64,000 bases of DNA from Streptomyces megasporus (lineage in GTDB: Bacteria > Actinomycetota > Actinomycetes > Streptomycetales > Streptomycetaceae), in the NCBI RefSeq assembly GCF_000718985.1, contig NZ_JODL01000005.1, positions 295,873 to 359,872 on the forward strand. The letters run 5' to 3'. This document shows, one piece after another, positions 33,382-43,000 of this stretch (positions within the stretch are counted from its first letter, which is position 1; the number at the start of each line of letters is the position of its first letter). The notes under the pieces were generated by a model that saw only the letters and a list, made by a program, of their open reading frames with translations, was not told where the DNA came from and did not search any database. The position numbers and the translations under genes were made by a program.

Positions 33382-34160
33382 TGCGGCCTGACCGGCTGAT
33401 CGCCATCGGCGGCAACGAGTGGCGCATGCTGTGGAAGGACCAGGCGGTCGTGATGCTGCTGATCGTCACCCCGGCGGTGATGATGGGCATCATGGCCGAC
33501 GGGCTCGGCCCGGTGGTGCGCGAGAGCTTCGACGCGGGCGAGACCATGAGCGGCGCCGACTTCGCCGTGCCGGGGTTCACCGTGATGTTCGCGTTCTTCA
33601 TGACCGGGTTCATGGCCAACGGCTTCTTCCTGGAGAGGGGTTGGGGCACCTGGAGCCGTCTGAGGGCCTCCTCCGTCCGGTCCTCGGAGGTGCTGCTGGG
33701 CAAGACCGTGCCCTACGCCGCCGTCTCCGCCCTCCAGATCGCCGTCATGTTCGCCTTCGGTTGGCTCGCCCTGGACCTTCACATGAGGGGCAGCGTCCCC
33801 GCCCTGCTCCTGATGGTGGTCGCGGTGGTGGCCGTCATCATGGCGGTGTCCCTGTTCCTGGTCGCCTTCTGCTCCTCCAGTCAGCAGATCAGCGCGCTGA
33901 CGAACCTCGTCAGCGTGGTCGGGGGCGTGATCGGGGGCGCTTTCCTGCCGGTGGACGCCCTGCCCGGCTGGACGGAGTACGTGGCCTTCGCCACCCCCCA
34001 GTACTGGGCCGTCGACGGCCTCACCGGTGTGCTCGGCGCCGGGCAGGGCGTCGGTGACGTCGCGCTCAACGCCGCCGTCCTGCTGATCGGGGCCGTGGTG
34101 CTGGTGATCATCTCGGCCCGCCGCCTGTCTCTGGCCGAGCAGGAACGTTCCGCCGTCTGA
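33381..34160 (+). CDS. ABC-2 type transporter permease (DrrB-like)
   Basis: This is a six-helix membrane subunit of 259 residues, partner of the ATPase encoded just upstream (one-base overlap). Helices lie at about 22-42, 65-85, 110-130, 138-160, 168-188 and 230-250. The segment GGAFLPVDALPGWTEYVAFATPQYWAVDGLTG is typical of DrrB/ABC-2 permeases. Substrate unknown; hydrophobic drug or lipid export is likely from family. Confidence 0.9.
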   Translation: MRPDRLIAIGGNEWRMLWKDQAVVMLLIVTPAVMMGIMADGLGPVVRESFDAGETMSGADFAVPGFTVMFAFFMTGFMANGFFLERGWGTWSRLRASSVRSSEVLLGKTVPYAAVSALQIAVMFAFGWLALDLHMRGSVPALLLMVVAVVAVIMAVSLFLVAFCSSSQQISALTNLVSVVGGVIGGAFLPVDALPGWTEYVAFATPQYWAVDGLTGVLGAGQGVGDVALNAAVLLIGAVVLVIISARRLSLAEQERSAV

Positions 34161-34275
34161 GCGTTCCGCGGCGGGGCGTGGGCCGGGGCGTCTCCACGTC
34201 CGCGTCTCCGTGCCGCCCTTCCACGACGGCATCCCGTCCATCTTGTCCGTCACAACACCCGTCGAAAGGTCGAAC

Positions 34276-34707
34276 ATGACGATCAAGCGCACCGCCGGCT
34301 CCCACTGGGAGGGCCCCCTCCAGGACGGCCGGGGAACCGTCTCCCTGTCCTCGTCGGGCGCCGGCACGTACCGGGTGAGCTGGCCCGGTCGCTCGGAGGA
34401 GGAGCCCAATGGCCAGACCAGCCCCGAGGAGTTGGTCGCCGCGGCGATCAGCGCCTGTTACAACATGTCCCTGTCCCACACGCTGGAGAGCCAGGGTCAC
34501 ACCCTGGGCTCCGTGGACACCGACGCCGAGGTCACCTTCCGGCTCGGCGAGGGCCTCACCCTCATCGCGCTGACCGTCCGGGCGAGCGTCCCGGGCCTGT
34601 CGGAGGAGGCGTTCGGGGAGGCGGCCGAGCTGGCGAAGAAGAACTGCCCGGTCGGCATGGCCCTGGCCGGCGTCCGGGAGATCACTCTGGACGCCCGTCT
34701 GGTGTGA
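34276..34707 (+). CDS. OsmC-family peroxiredoxin
   Basis: This 143-residue OsmC/Ohr protein reduces organic hydroperoxides with thiols. The two redox cysteines are present: Cys61 (AAAISACYNMSLSHTLE) and Cys124 (KKNCPVGMAL). The length is normal for OsmC. It begins MTIKRTAGSHWEGPLQDGRGT, as OsmC members do. Upstream AAAGGT serves as a weak ribosome site. It stands alone, 115 bases after the exporter. The stop codon lies in the first of two nearly identical 17-base repeats (CCCGTCTGGTGTGACGT) at the gene end. Confidence 0.9.
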   Translation: MTIKRTAGSHWEGPLQDGRGTVSLSSSGAGTYRVSWPGRSEEEPNGQTSPEELVAAAISACYNMSLSHTLESQGHTLGSVDTDAEVTFRLGEGLTLIALTVRASVPGLSEEAFGEAAELAKKNCPVGMALAGVREITLDARLV

Positions 34708-34802
34708 CGTCCCCGTCTGGTGTGACGTTCTCGTCTCGGGAGGGCCTGGTCGTCCGGCCGGGCCCTTCGTCCGTCCCGCGTCCGTCCGGACCGGGTCGGG
34801 CG

Positions 34803-36206
34803 TCAGGGCGCGTTGCCGGCTGTGCCGCGGGCGCGGGTGAGTTCGTCCGCGGTCAGCGGGGGCTCGGACGGGGGCGGGGCGGCCGGGCCGCGCACCGCGG
34901 CCAGCAGGGCCTTGGGGCCGATCAGCCGGCCCATCGGCGCGGAGAGGGTGAGCATGTCGATGAACGCCTCGGCCGCCGCCCGGCGGGAGAGGGCGGTCTC
35001 GAACAGCCGGTCCACATAGCGCAGCAGCAGTCGGTCGACGGACGAGGGCCGCGGGCCGACGACGTCCGGGAAGAGGACGTCCTGGCCGGTGGCCGTCTTC
35101 CAGGCGCCGGCCACCGGGCGGGCGAGGGCCCGCTGGAGTCGTCGGGCCGTCCCCGGGCGCAGGCCGTGCCGTCCGAGGATCTCCCCGATGGCGACCGCGC
35201 CGCCGGCCAGCACCGACATGCCCTGCCCGTAGACGGGGTTGTACGCGGCCACCGCGTCCCCGATGACGACGAACCCGTCGGGCCAGGCGCGGAGGCGTTC
35301 GAAGTAGCGGCGGCGGTTGGCGGTGCTGTGGGAGCCGTGGATCGGGGTGAGGGGTTCGGCGTCCTCGACCAGTTCGGCGACGACGGGGCTGCGCAGCCGC
35401 CGCGCGAACTCCAGGAAGTGCTCCTCGTCGGTGGGCGGTTCGCCGCCCCGGGTGCCGGAGATGGTGACCAGCCACCGCTCGCCCTCGATGGGCAGCAGCA
35501 CCCCTCCCCGGCCGGGCCGGCCGTCCCGAGGGTCGGCCTGGACGGTGATCACGGGGAAGTCCTTGCCGGCCGCGGGCGGGGCGCGGAAGATCCGGGTGGC
35601 GTAGGCGAGACCGGAGTCGACGACCATCTCGTGGACCGGGGGCAGTCCGAGGTCGGTCAGCCAGCGGCCGGCCCGTGAGGCGCGGCCACTCGCGTCGACG
35701 ACGAGGTCGGCCTCCAGCACGGAGGTTTCCCCGGACGCCTCGTCTCTGACCCGCACGCCCGTGATCCGCTCGGCGGTGCCGACCGGTTCGACGCCTCGCA
35801 GCCCCTGACGGAGCACCACGCCCGGCTGTGCGAGCGCCTGTCGGCGCACCACCCAGTCCAGCAGGTCGCGACTGCAGGCGATCATGAACTGGGTCTCGGG
35901 CCACCGCCGCATCCAGCCGTGCGCGGTCAGCAGGACCAGCCCGCTGGGCAGGCCGATGCGCCGCGCCCCGGCCGCCAGCAGGGCGTCGGTCGTCCCCGGC
36001 AGCAGCGTCTCGATGGCGCGGGCGCCACCCGACCAGAGCAGGTGGGAGTGCCGGGCCTGCGGTACGCCCCTGCGGGGCTCCGGGCCGTCGGGCAGGACGT
36101 CACGCTCGACGATCGTGACCTTCTCCAGATGGCGGGCGAGCGCGGCGGCGGCCAGGGTTCCGGCCAGTCCGCCGCCGAGCACCACGGCATGTCTCGTCGG
36201 GCGCAC
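34803..36206 (-). CDS. FAD-dependent monooxygenase (UbiH-like)
   Basis: This is a group A flavin monooxygenase-like protein of 467 residues. The dinucleotide fold is HAVVLGGGLAGTLAAAALA at the N-terminus; the second FAD motif is VIGDAVAAYNPVYGQGM near residue 320, and LVVDASGRASR lies near 177. The GTG at 36206 is chosen because an AAGGAGGATCG ribosome site precedes it. A longer frame to 36332 would overlap the upstream gene. It ends a four-gene leftward cluster (XRE regulator, ImmA/IrrE peptidase, MAB_1171c-type membrane protein, monooxygenase) found repeatedly in actinobacteria. The substrate is unknown. Confidence 0.88.
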   Translation of the reverse strand: MRPTRHAVVLGGGLAGTLAAAALARHLEKVTIVERDVLPDGPEPRRGVPQARHSHLLWSGGARAIETLLPGTTDALLAAGARRIGLPSGLVLLTAHGWMRRWPETQFMIACSRDLLDWVVRRQALAQPGVVLRQGLRGVEPVGTAERITGVRVRDEASGETSVLEADLVVDASGRASRAGRWLTDLGLPPVHEMVVDSGLAYATRIFRAPPAAGKDFPVITVQADPRDGRPGRGGVLLPIEGERWLVTISGTRGGEPPTDEEHFLEFARRLRSPVVAELVEDAEPLTPIHGSHSTANRRRYFERLRAWPDGFVVIGDAVAAYNPVYGQGMSVLAGGAVAIGEILGRHGLRPGTARRLQRALARPVAGAWKTATGQDVLFPDVVGPRPSSVDRLLLRYVDRLFETALSRRAAAEAFIDMLTLSAPMGRLIGPKALLAAVRGPAAPPPSEPPLTADELTRARGTAGNAP

Positions 36207-36240
36207 CGATCCTCCTTGCTTGGCGCCGGGTTGGCGAGTT

Positions 36241-37575
36241 TCAGTCTCTCGCGGACTCGGCGGAAGAGGAGGACCGGGTGGGCGAGGAGGACGCGCCGGA
36301 TCCGTCGGTGTCGCCGCCGTCGGCCGCCCCACGAGACCCGTCGGTCCCGTCGGTTCCGTCCGTCCCGTCCGTCCCGCCGGCGCGGGCGAGCGCGGCGGCC
36401 ACGACCGGTGAGGAGGCGAAGGCCCGGGAGACGCTGACCAGCCAGGCCAACTCGCCGATGCCGTCGGTGCCGTCGGTGCCGCCGCGAGCGCTTCCGTGGC
36501 CGGTGACGGCCTCCGCCGGGGGGAACCTGATGTTCGCGGCCTTGGCCGCGACGGCGGCCTTCAGCCGGGCCGCGTCGACGACCGCCTGCAGGTCGGCGCC
36601 GGTCAGCCCGGCCTCGTGCCCCAGACGCAGGGTGACCTCGGCCACCTCGGGGTCGACGTGGGCGCGGAGGGCCAGCCGGCCGTCGTTGATCTCGGCCAGC
36701 CGCCGTGTCAGCCGCAGTTCGAAGTCCCACCAGGGGACCCGCGTGGACGGGACGATGGCGGGGGTGGCCCGTCGCAGCGCGTCCCACAGCGGGTACAGGG
36801 CCCGGAACGAGCGGTACCGGTCGGCTCTGCCGCGCAGTTCGGACAGGTGGTCGCCCAGGGCGGGCAGCGCGTAGCCGACGGCGCTCACCACCAGGCCGAG
36901 CATGGCCAGCGCGGGGGCGAGCCGGGAGCTGAGCCAGTCCCAGTCGGTGTCGGCCCAGCGGGCGGCCACGGCGGTCAGCTTGGCGGCGCCGAAGCCCAGC
37001 GCCGCCAGTGCTCCCAGGGCGATCAGCCACAGTCCGCGGCGCAGCCAGGGCCGTCCGGCGACCTTCGCCCACCCCCAGCACATCCGCACCAGGACCGCCA
37101 TCGCCACGCTCAGCGCCAGCAGGTACAGCAGGATGAACTGGACGATGTAGGGGGTGTTGGCGTAGTGGGTGTCGAAGTCCACCAGCCGCTCCCGCGGGGC
37201 CTCGCCCACCACGAACAGCGCGATCAGGGCGACGACGACGGCCGCGTAGGCCAGCGTCCAGCGGCGGGCGATGGGCCGGGCCTCCTCCGCCGGCCACCGC
37301 CAGTACGCCAGCAGCACCTGGCAGGAGGCGCCGAGGGCCACGAGCAGGCAGTAGACCACCGGAGCGGTGAAGTTGGGGATGCCCACGAGGTCGTTGACGC
37401 CGTCGATGACGGCGGGCGCGGCGCAGAAGACGCAGGCGGAGGCGAGGAAGAGGGTACTGCAGATCGCCTGGCGCATGGGGTTGCGGGGCGCGCGTCGCAG
37501 GTCGCGCAGCTTGACCGCGAAGGCCACCCAACCGACCACGGCGCAGAACAGGTGGACCGCGCTCTGGTTGCTCAC
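36241..37575 (-). CDS. MAB_1171c-family putative membrane transporter
   Basis: This is an integral membrane protein of 444 residues with about seven helices in the first 240 residues, then a cytoplasmic domain of about 130 residues containing YPLWDALRRATPAIV and DFELRLTRRLAEINDG. This combination defines the MAB_1171c family, annotated as putative transporter without proof. The C-terminal tail is low-complexity, with repeated Gly-Thr-Asp units encoded by 9-base tandem repeats and a Ser-rich end. It overlaps neither neighbour but starts eight bases before the peptidase stop, in an apparent operon. The role may be linked to the XRE/ImmA regulatory pair upstream. Confidence 0.85.
   Translation of the reverse strand: MSNQSAVHLFCAVVGWVAFAVKLRDLRRAPRNPMRQAICSTLFLASACVFCAAPAVIDGVNDLVGIPNFTAPVVYCLLVALGASCQVLLAYWRWPAEEARPIARRWTLAYAAVVVALIALFVVGEAPRERLVDFDTHYANTPYIVQFILLYLLALSVAMAVLVRMCWGWAKVAGRPWLRRGLWLIALGALAALGFGAAKLTAVAARWADTDWDWLSSRLAPALAMLGLVVSAVGYALPALGDHLSELRGRADRYRSFRALYPLWDALRRATPAIVPSTRVPWWDFELRLTRRLAEINDGRLALRAHVDPEVAEVTLRLGHEAGLTGADLQAVVDAARLKAAVAAKAANIRFPPAEAVTGHGSARGGTDGTDGIGELAWLVSVSRAFASSPVVAAALARAGGTDGTDGTDGTDGSRGAADGGDTDGSGASSSPTRSSSSAESARD
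36339..36374. repeat. Four 9-base tandem repeats encoding Gly-Thr-Asp
   Basis: Four units of the form CGTCGGTCC/CGTCCGTCC lie in the 3' part of the MAB_1171c-type gene. On the coding strand they give Gly-Thr-Asp triplets, and a shorter related stretch is at 36465-36482. The period is a multiple of three. Confidence 0.8.
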
Positions 37576-37582
37576 CGGCGTC

Positions 37583-38152
37583 TCACCGTGCCCGGCGGGC
37601 GGGGCCGGCCGGGTCGGTCGGGTCGGGGCCGTTGCCGAGGGCGGCCTCCAGGCGGTGGACGACGGCGGCGGCCGAGTCGGGGACGTCCCAGGTCCGTTCG
37701 GGGAGCCAGCGGCTGACCTTGGCCATCAGCATGGAGGCGAAGAAGTCGGCCTCCTGCTCGGCCAGGGCGTCGCAGTGGCTGCGGCGGGCGACGATGCGGG
37801 CGACGGTTCCGGGGTCGAGGGAGGGCAGCGAGAGGCAGGGGGTGTCGTCGTCGACCGCGGTGGCCCCGTGGTCCACCTCCATGTGCCAGAACTCGTGGCA
37901 GGTGATGAGCAGTTGGTGCCAGGGGCTGGTGCGCTCCTCGCACAGGATGTAGTGCGCCGAGTCGGTGGCCACCCACAGGCCGCTGACGGTGTCGGGTGGG
38001 AAGGGGACGAGGCGGTGGTGGACGTCCCGTCCGAGGCGTTGCCTCATCCTGCCGCACAGCGCGGCGATGACCTGGTCGGGCTCTGCGGGGACCGGCAGGT
38101 CCAGGTCGCGGACCAGTGCCGCACAACTACGGCGCATGGCCTTCAGGTCCAT
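37583..38152 (-). CDS. ImmA/IrrE-family metallopeptidase
   Basis: This 189-residue zinc peptidase-like protein has the HExxH motif at residues 86-90 (TCHEFWHMEVDHG) and a downstream glutamate in LAEQEADFFASML as third ligand. ImmA/IrrE proteins cleave or release XRE-type repressors in response to stress, and the gene for such a regulator lies four bases upstream. The ATG is chosen over a longer frame that would run through the regulator gene. It overlaps no gene but is eight bases from the MAB_1171c gene start. Function as an anti-repressor is inferred. Confidence 0.87.
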   Translation of the reverse strand: MDLKAMRRSCAALVRDLDLPVPAEPDQVIAALCGRMRQRLGRDVHHRLVPFPPDTVSGLWVATDSAHYILCEERTSPWHQLLITCHEFWHMEVDHGATAVDDDTPCLSLPSLDPGTVARIVARRSHCDALAEQEADFFASMLMAKVSRWLPERTWDVPDSAAAVVHRLEAALGNGPDPTDPAGPARRAR

Positions 38153-38156
38153 CGCG

Positions 38157-38669
38157 TCAGCGCTCCGCCGGCCGGTCGCCGGGGGGCGGGGAACCCGAGT
38201 TCGGGGCCGGATGGCCGGAGGACTTCGCACGGGCTCCGGGATCGCTCTCCAGCACGTGCTCGACGATCCTCGTCACGGCGGCGAGCCCCTCGGGGGAGAG
38301 TTCCAGGGCGCGCAGGGCGAGCTTCCTGACGCCCAGGTTGTGGGCCACCTTGGCGAGTTCTATCTCGGCGTCGGTCTGGGCCGCGGTGTTCTCGTCCAGG
38401 AAGTAGGAGGCGGGGACGCCGAAGAAGCGGGCCAGGGCCGTCAGCAGTTCGGTGGAGGGGTTGCGCTTGGTGCCCTTGCGCAGGGCCGACAGGTAGGCGC
38501 CGCCCACCCGGATCCCCGGGTCCGCCTGCTTGATGGCGGTGGCGACCTCCTCGTTGGTGTACCGCCGCCCCTTGGGCCCCTCCGGACGGATGGTGTCGAA
38601 GAGCCGGTCGAGATTCTCGGCCAGCGTCCGACGCCCGCTGGGATCGGGCACCGTATCCACCTCCACCAC
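38157..38669 (-). CDS. XRE-family transcriptional regulator
   Basis: This is a helix-turn-helix protein of 170 residues. The domain at about 15-95 includes YTNEEVATAIKQADPGIRVGGAYLSALRKGTKRNPS and FFGVPASYFLDE, typical of XRE regulators paired with ImmA/IrrE peptidases. The C-terminal 70 residues are helical then Pro/Ser-rich. Several GTG codons could start translation (38669, 38666, 38660 and one at about 38651 behind a GGAGG). The longest is given. It is the first gene of the leftward cluster and probably regulates it, possibly through the palindrome at 38771-38789. Confidence 0.85.
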   Translation of the reverse strand: MVEVDTVPDPSGRRTLAENLDRLFDTIRPEGPKGRRYTNEEVATAIKQADPGIRVGGAYLSALRKGTKRNPSTELLTALARFFGVPASYFLDENTAAQTDAEIELAKVAHNLGVRKLALRALELSPEGLAAVTRIVEHVLESDPGARAKSSGHPAPNSGSPPPGDRPAER

Positions 38670-38725
38670 ACCTGATCCGACCGGAAGTTGTCACCGCATC
38701 ATAACTCTTGGCAGTCGGCGGGGAG

Positions 38726-38756
38726 TTGACAGTCCCGTCATTCGGAAGCCTAGACT
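38726..38756 (+). promoter_or_regulatory. Candidate promoter of the GGDEF gene
   Basis: TTGACA at 38726-38731 and TAGACT at 38751-38756 are close to the HrdB consensus, though the 19-base spacer is one or two bases long. It would give a leader of about 100 bases. Confidence 0.45.
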
Positions 38757-38770
38757 CACTCATCGCAGCC

Positions 38771-38789
38771 ACTCAACTACCGGTTGAGT
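38771..38789. promoter_or_regulatory. Inverted repeat ACTCAA-N7-TTGAGT in the divergent region
   Basis: The element lies between the XRE gene and the GGDEF gene, just downstream of the candidate promoter. It is a plausible operator for the XRE regulator, controlling either side. Confidence 0.45.
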
Positions 38790-38861
38790 CGAACCTTTTG
38801 TGAGTCAACCGCTGGTTCAGCACAGCCGCGTGTCCGACCCTCCGGGGGGAGAAGGGGAGCG

Positions 38862-39971
38862 ATGAGCACTGCGCCGAGGACGCCCGAGGAGTGCGCGTCG
38901 TCCCCCTCGTGCTGTTCGCGGGGCGGTCACCGCCCCCCGACCGATGACCTCACCGGGTTGCTGGTGAGGAGGGCCTGGGAGATCAGGGCCTCCCAGGCCC
39001 TCGCATTCGCCCGCAACCGACACCGTCCGCTCGCCGTCGTCATGGGCGACCTCGACCGCTTCAAGAGCATCAACGACACCTACGGACACCTCGCCGGGGA
39101 CGCCGTGCTGCGCGCCGCCGCGGGGGTGCTGCGCCGTGTCGAGGGAGCGGTCACCGGACGCTACGGGGGCCACGCGGGCGACGAGTTCCTGATGCTGCTG
39201 CCCGACACCGGCGCCGGCGAGGCGATGGCCACCGCCCGACGTGTCCGGCAGGAGATACGGGAGCTGTCCGTACCGGCCCCGATCGGCCGCGGCACCACCG
39301 TGACCATCACCGGAATGACCATCTCGCTCGGCGTCTACGCCTGGGACCCGGTCGGCCCCGCCCCCGGCGGGCTCTCCGACCTGCTGCTGGACTCCGACGC
39401 GGCGCTGCGCGAGGTCAAGCGCGCCGGGGGCGACGGCGTCCGCCTGGCCGGCGCCCCGGACGCCCCGGAGCCTGCGACCGGCCTCCCCTACGTCCCCCGC
39501 CCCGCCCGCCGCGGCGTCCACGAGCTGCCGCACTCCGCCCGGCCGAGCTGGCTGCCGTACGGCGGAACGCACCGCGCCGTCCCCGCGGGCACCTGGTGGG
39601 ACGCCGTCCGGATGCCCGGACGGACCGGGTTCAGGGTGCTCGACGCCATGCTGCGGTACGGCGACCGGCCGCCCGGCCCGGTGATAGCCGACCTGCCGGG
39701 AGAGACCGGCGAGGCGGGAGCCGAGAGGGAGTGGGAGGAGCGGTCGCGGGTGTACTTCCTGATCCCGCCCAGGGCCGCCGACCGCCGGGAGCTGCCGGGG
39801 GCCAGGGTCCTCGGCCGCGGCTCCTACGTCGTCGTCCCCGACGCCGCCAGCGTCCGCCCGCCGGGCCTGCACTGGCTCGTCCCCCCGACCGCCGACCGCC
39901 GGCTGACCAGCTTCAGGTCCCTGCTCGAGGCGGTGGAGAGGGTGACGGACCCCACCTCGACCCCGACCTGA
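38862..39971 (+). CDS. GGDEF-domain protein fused to an unidentified C-terminal domain
   Basis: This 369-residue protein is probably a diguanylate cyclase. The domain at about 28-190 starts PTDDLTGLLVRRAWEI. It has the metal aspartate in MGDLDRFKSINDTYGHLAGDAVL (Asp63) and an active-site loop RYGGHAGDEF (105-109 AGDEF), which carries three extra residues compared with the usual RxGGDEF. No membrane helix or PAS domain is seen, so it is cytoplasmic. The last 170 residues (WDAVRMPGRTGFRVLD, PPGPVIADLPG, VYFLIPPRAAD, VLGRGSYVVVPD, GLHWLVPP) resemble, from memory, small primase-polymerase-like domains of actinobacteria. That assignment is uncertain. The ATG follows GGGGAGAAGGGGAGC. Confidence 0.85.
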   Translation: MSTAPRTPEECASSPSCCSRGGHRPPTDDLTGLLVRRAWEIRASQALAFARNRHRPLAVVMGDLDRFKSINDTYGHLAGDAVLRAAAGVLRRVEGAVTGRYGGHAGDEFLMLLPDTGAGEAMATARRVRQEIRELSVPAPIGRGTTVTITGMTISLGVYAWDPVGPAPGGLSDLLLDSDAALREVKRAGGDGVRLAGAPDAPEPATGLPYVPRPARRGVHELPHSARPSWLPYGGTHRAVPAGTWWDAVRMPGRTGFRVLDAMLRYGDRPPGPVIADLPGETGEAGAEREWEERSRVYFLIPPRAADRRELPGARVLGRGSYVVVPDAASVRPPGLHWLVPPTADRRLTSFRSLLEAVERVTDPTSTPT

Positions 39972-40070
39972 GACCCCGACCCGAGACCCCGGCCCGAGAG
40001 AGGGACGCGGCGGAGGGCGGGACACCTCGGCCCCGCACACCCTCCGCGAGCCCCGTCGGTCGGCGCCCGG

Positions 40071-43000
40071 TCACCGGCGGGCGCGGAACGCCTCCTTCAC
40101 CTCCTCCCAGCGGCGGGCCTGCTCCGGCGTCAGACGGCCGCGGAGTTCGGCGAGCTTGAGCAGGTTGGCCTCGGCGTCCGCGGCGAGGGTGCGGGCCTGG
40201 GCGGCGTAGTGGTCGTCCAGCAGCGCCTCGATCTCCTCCTCCGTCATCACCGGCGCGATGCGCTCGGCGATCCGGGCCGTGTCGCGGTAGGAACCCTGGA
40301 GACGGAACGGCGGCTCGGTGCGGGTGGTCTCGTCCTGGGCGGCGGAGGCGATGTAGGCGGTGTTGACCGTCAGGATCGTGCGCCGGGCCCGCAGCAGTCC
40401 GCGCAGCACGCCCAGGATCCGCTCCAGCTCGGCCGGCGAGCAGGGGTGGACGAGCCGGTCGGCGCGGGCCGTGGCGTCGCCGCGGGCCAGCCGCACCAGC
40501 AGGTCGACGTCGCCGCGCTCCCACGAGGCCAGCGGCGCCAGCACCGGGTTGGCGGTGAGCGCGTTCTCCACGTGGCTGAGCGCGAACAGCTCCTCCCGGC
40601 CGGCCAGGACGTCGCCCAGGTTCCACACGTCCGCCCGGTTGGCCAGCATGTCCGGGACGCGGAAGCGGGCACCGGACTCGGTGAAGGGGTTGCCCGCCAT
40701 GCACACCGCGAACCGCTTGCCGCGCAGGTCGTACGTGGCCGGGCTCCCGTCGGAGAACCGCACGCCGTCAATGCGGCGCTGGGCGTCGCACAGCGGGATG
40801 AACCGCTGGAGCAACTCGGGCGAGGTGTGCTGGATGTCGTCGAGGTGGAGCAGGACGTCGTTGCCCATCTCCAGCGCCAGGTTGATCTTCTCGACCTCGC
40901 GCCGGGCGGTGGCGTCCGGCGCCGCGGCCGGGTCCAGGGAGGTGGTGCGGTGCCCGAGCGCCGGGCCGTCGACGCGGACGAAGGCCAGGCCCAGCCGGGC
41001 GGCGACGTATTCGAGCAACGTCGTCTTGCCGTAGCCGGGAGGCGACAGCAGCAGGAGCAGGCCCTGGCTGTCGGTGCGGCGGTCCTCGCCCGCCGTGCCG
41101 AGCTGTTTGGCCAGACCGGCGCCGACCAGCGGCAGGTACACCTCGTCGATCAGACGGTTGCGGACGAACGCGGGCAGCACGCGCGGCTTGTGCGCGTCCA
41201 GCCGCAGCCGCTCCCGCTCGGCCGCCAGCAGCGCGGCGCGGCGCCGGGTGTAGGCGCGGTGGGCGGGGACGCGGACGGCCCGGAACTCCGCGGTGCGCTC
41301 CAGGAACTCGTCCAGTCGCAGCGGCAGGGTGCCGCCGGTGATCCGCGGGTGGGTGCCCAGCAGTCCGGTGACGCCGGCGGCGAGCGGCGCGTCGGAGGTC
41401 TCGGCGTCCCGGCTCGGCGTGAGGTCGCCGCACAGGACCTCGGCGACGGCCTCGGGCAGGTCGGCCTCGACGTCCCGTGCCGCGGAGGCGGCCCAGGAGC
41501 CGAGCCAGGCCACGGCGAGCTGCCGGCGGGCGGCCAGGTGCTCGGGGCCGTCCCTGCCGAGCGTCCGCAGATCCTCGGCGAACTCCTTGGCGGCGGTCGA
41601 CTCCGGGCCGCCGAGCGCGGTGTGGAAGCCGTCCAGCAGGGCGCGGGCGGCGGGGCCGATGACGAACCGGCCGCCGCTCTCGGCCAACTCCTCCACCAGG
41701 TAGGCGCCCACCGCCGCGGGGCGGCGCGGCTCGGGCAGCCCGGCCGAGGCGAGGAAGTCGGCCGCGGCCCGCCCGAGTTCGTCGGCGAGGCGGTCCACCG
41801 CGTCGCGCGCGCCGAAGGCGGACCGGGCCCCGACCAGGGACCGGGCGCGGACGGTCCAGGCCGAGCGGGCCGCCTCGTCGGTGCCGTACGCCCAGAACAG
41901 CCGTGCCGCCGCCCGCGTCTCCGGGGTGAAGCGCAGCAGGCCGGCGCCGGCGCGCAGCCGCAGCACCACGGCGAGGATCGCGGCGGCGTCGCGGTCGTGG
42001 ACGCCCCGGTCGTACCCCTCGTCGGGCGCCTCCTCCGCCGCCCGTCGGACCAGTGGCAGCAGGTCGTCGACGTCCGTCGCGCCGCCGGTCGACGTGCCGG
42101 GCAGGGGCGTGTCGGGCAGGCCGGCGAGCACGGTCGCGGCGAGGTGTTCGGCGCGGTAGACCTGTGGGGACTCCGAGACCAGCGGCTGGTCCCAGAACGC
42201 GCGGGTGGTCTCGAAGTCGGGGTCGCGGACGGCGGCACGGTAGTCGGTGCCGGTCACGGCGCAGGCCAGGCCGTCCCCGTCCGGGACCAGGGTGACCTCC
42301 AGCGGCCGGGTGGTGACCGCGAAGCGGTGGCGGCCCAGCCGTACGGTGCCCTCGGCGTCGTAGAGGTCGGCGCGGTCGCGCAGGGCGCGGTCCGCCTCCT
42401 GCCGGGCGGCCTTCAAGCGGCCGGTCAGCTCCTCGGCGCGCGCGACCTCGCCGAGGCCGCGCAGCTCGTCGGCGGTGGCGCGGACCCGGGCGACCAACGG
42501 ATCGGCCGCGAAGTAGGCGGCCACCTCGTCCGGACCGTTCAGGGTCGCGCAGCGGCGGGTGACGGTGTCCAGCACCCGTGCCGCGGAGCGCGCGAGGCGT
42601 TCCGCGCGCCGGGCGCGTTCGTCGGTCAGGGCCTGCCGACGGGTGGTGAAGGTCTCCTCGATCTCCTGCCGCTGCTCGGTCAGCCGGGCGAGGAAGTCGT
42701 CGTGGGCGCCGAAGCGGGACTCCAGGTTCTCCAGGCGCACCAGCAGCCGGCCGAGCTGTTCGTCGCACTCCTCGGGAGTGGAGGCGGCGGCCAACGCCCC
42801 CGCGACGGCCTGGCCCAGCAGAGCCGTCTCGGCGGCGAACTCCGCACGGTTCTCGGCCTCCAGCAGTTCCCGACGCCGTCCGTCGAGCACGGCGCGGGCG
42901 CGGTTGACGGCGGCCGTGGTCTCGCCGATCCGCTCCAGTACGGCGGTGCGCACGCCGGCCCCGCTCTCGGCGTCGCCCTCCAGGGCGCCGACCACGTCGG

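Noticed and set aside
36339..36374. Possible CRISPR-like repeats
   Set aside because: The units are 9 bases long without spacers and lie in a coding sequence; they are a simple tandem repeat.
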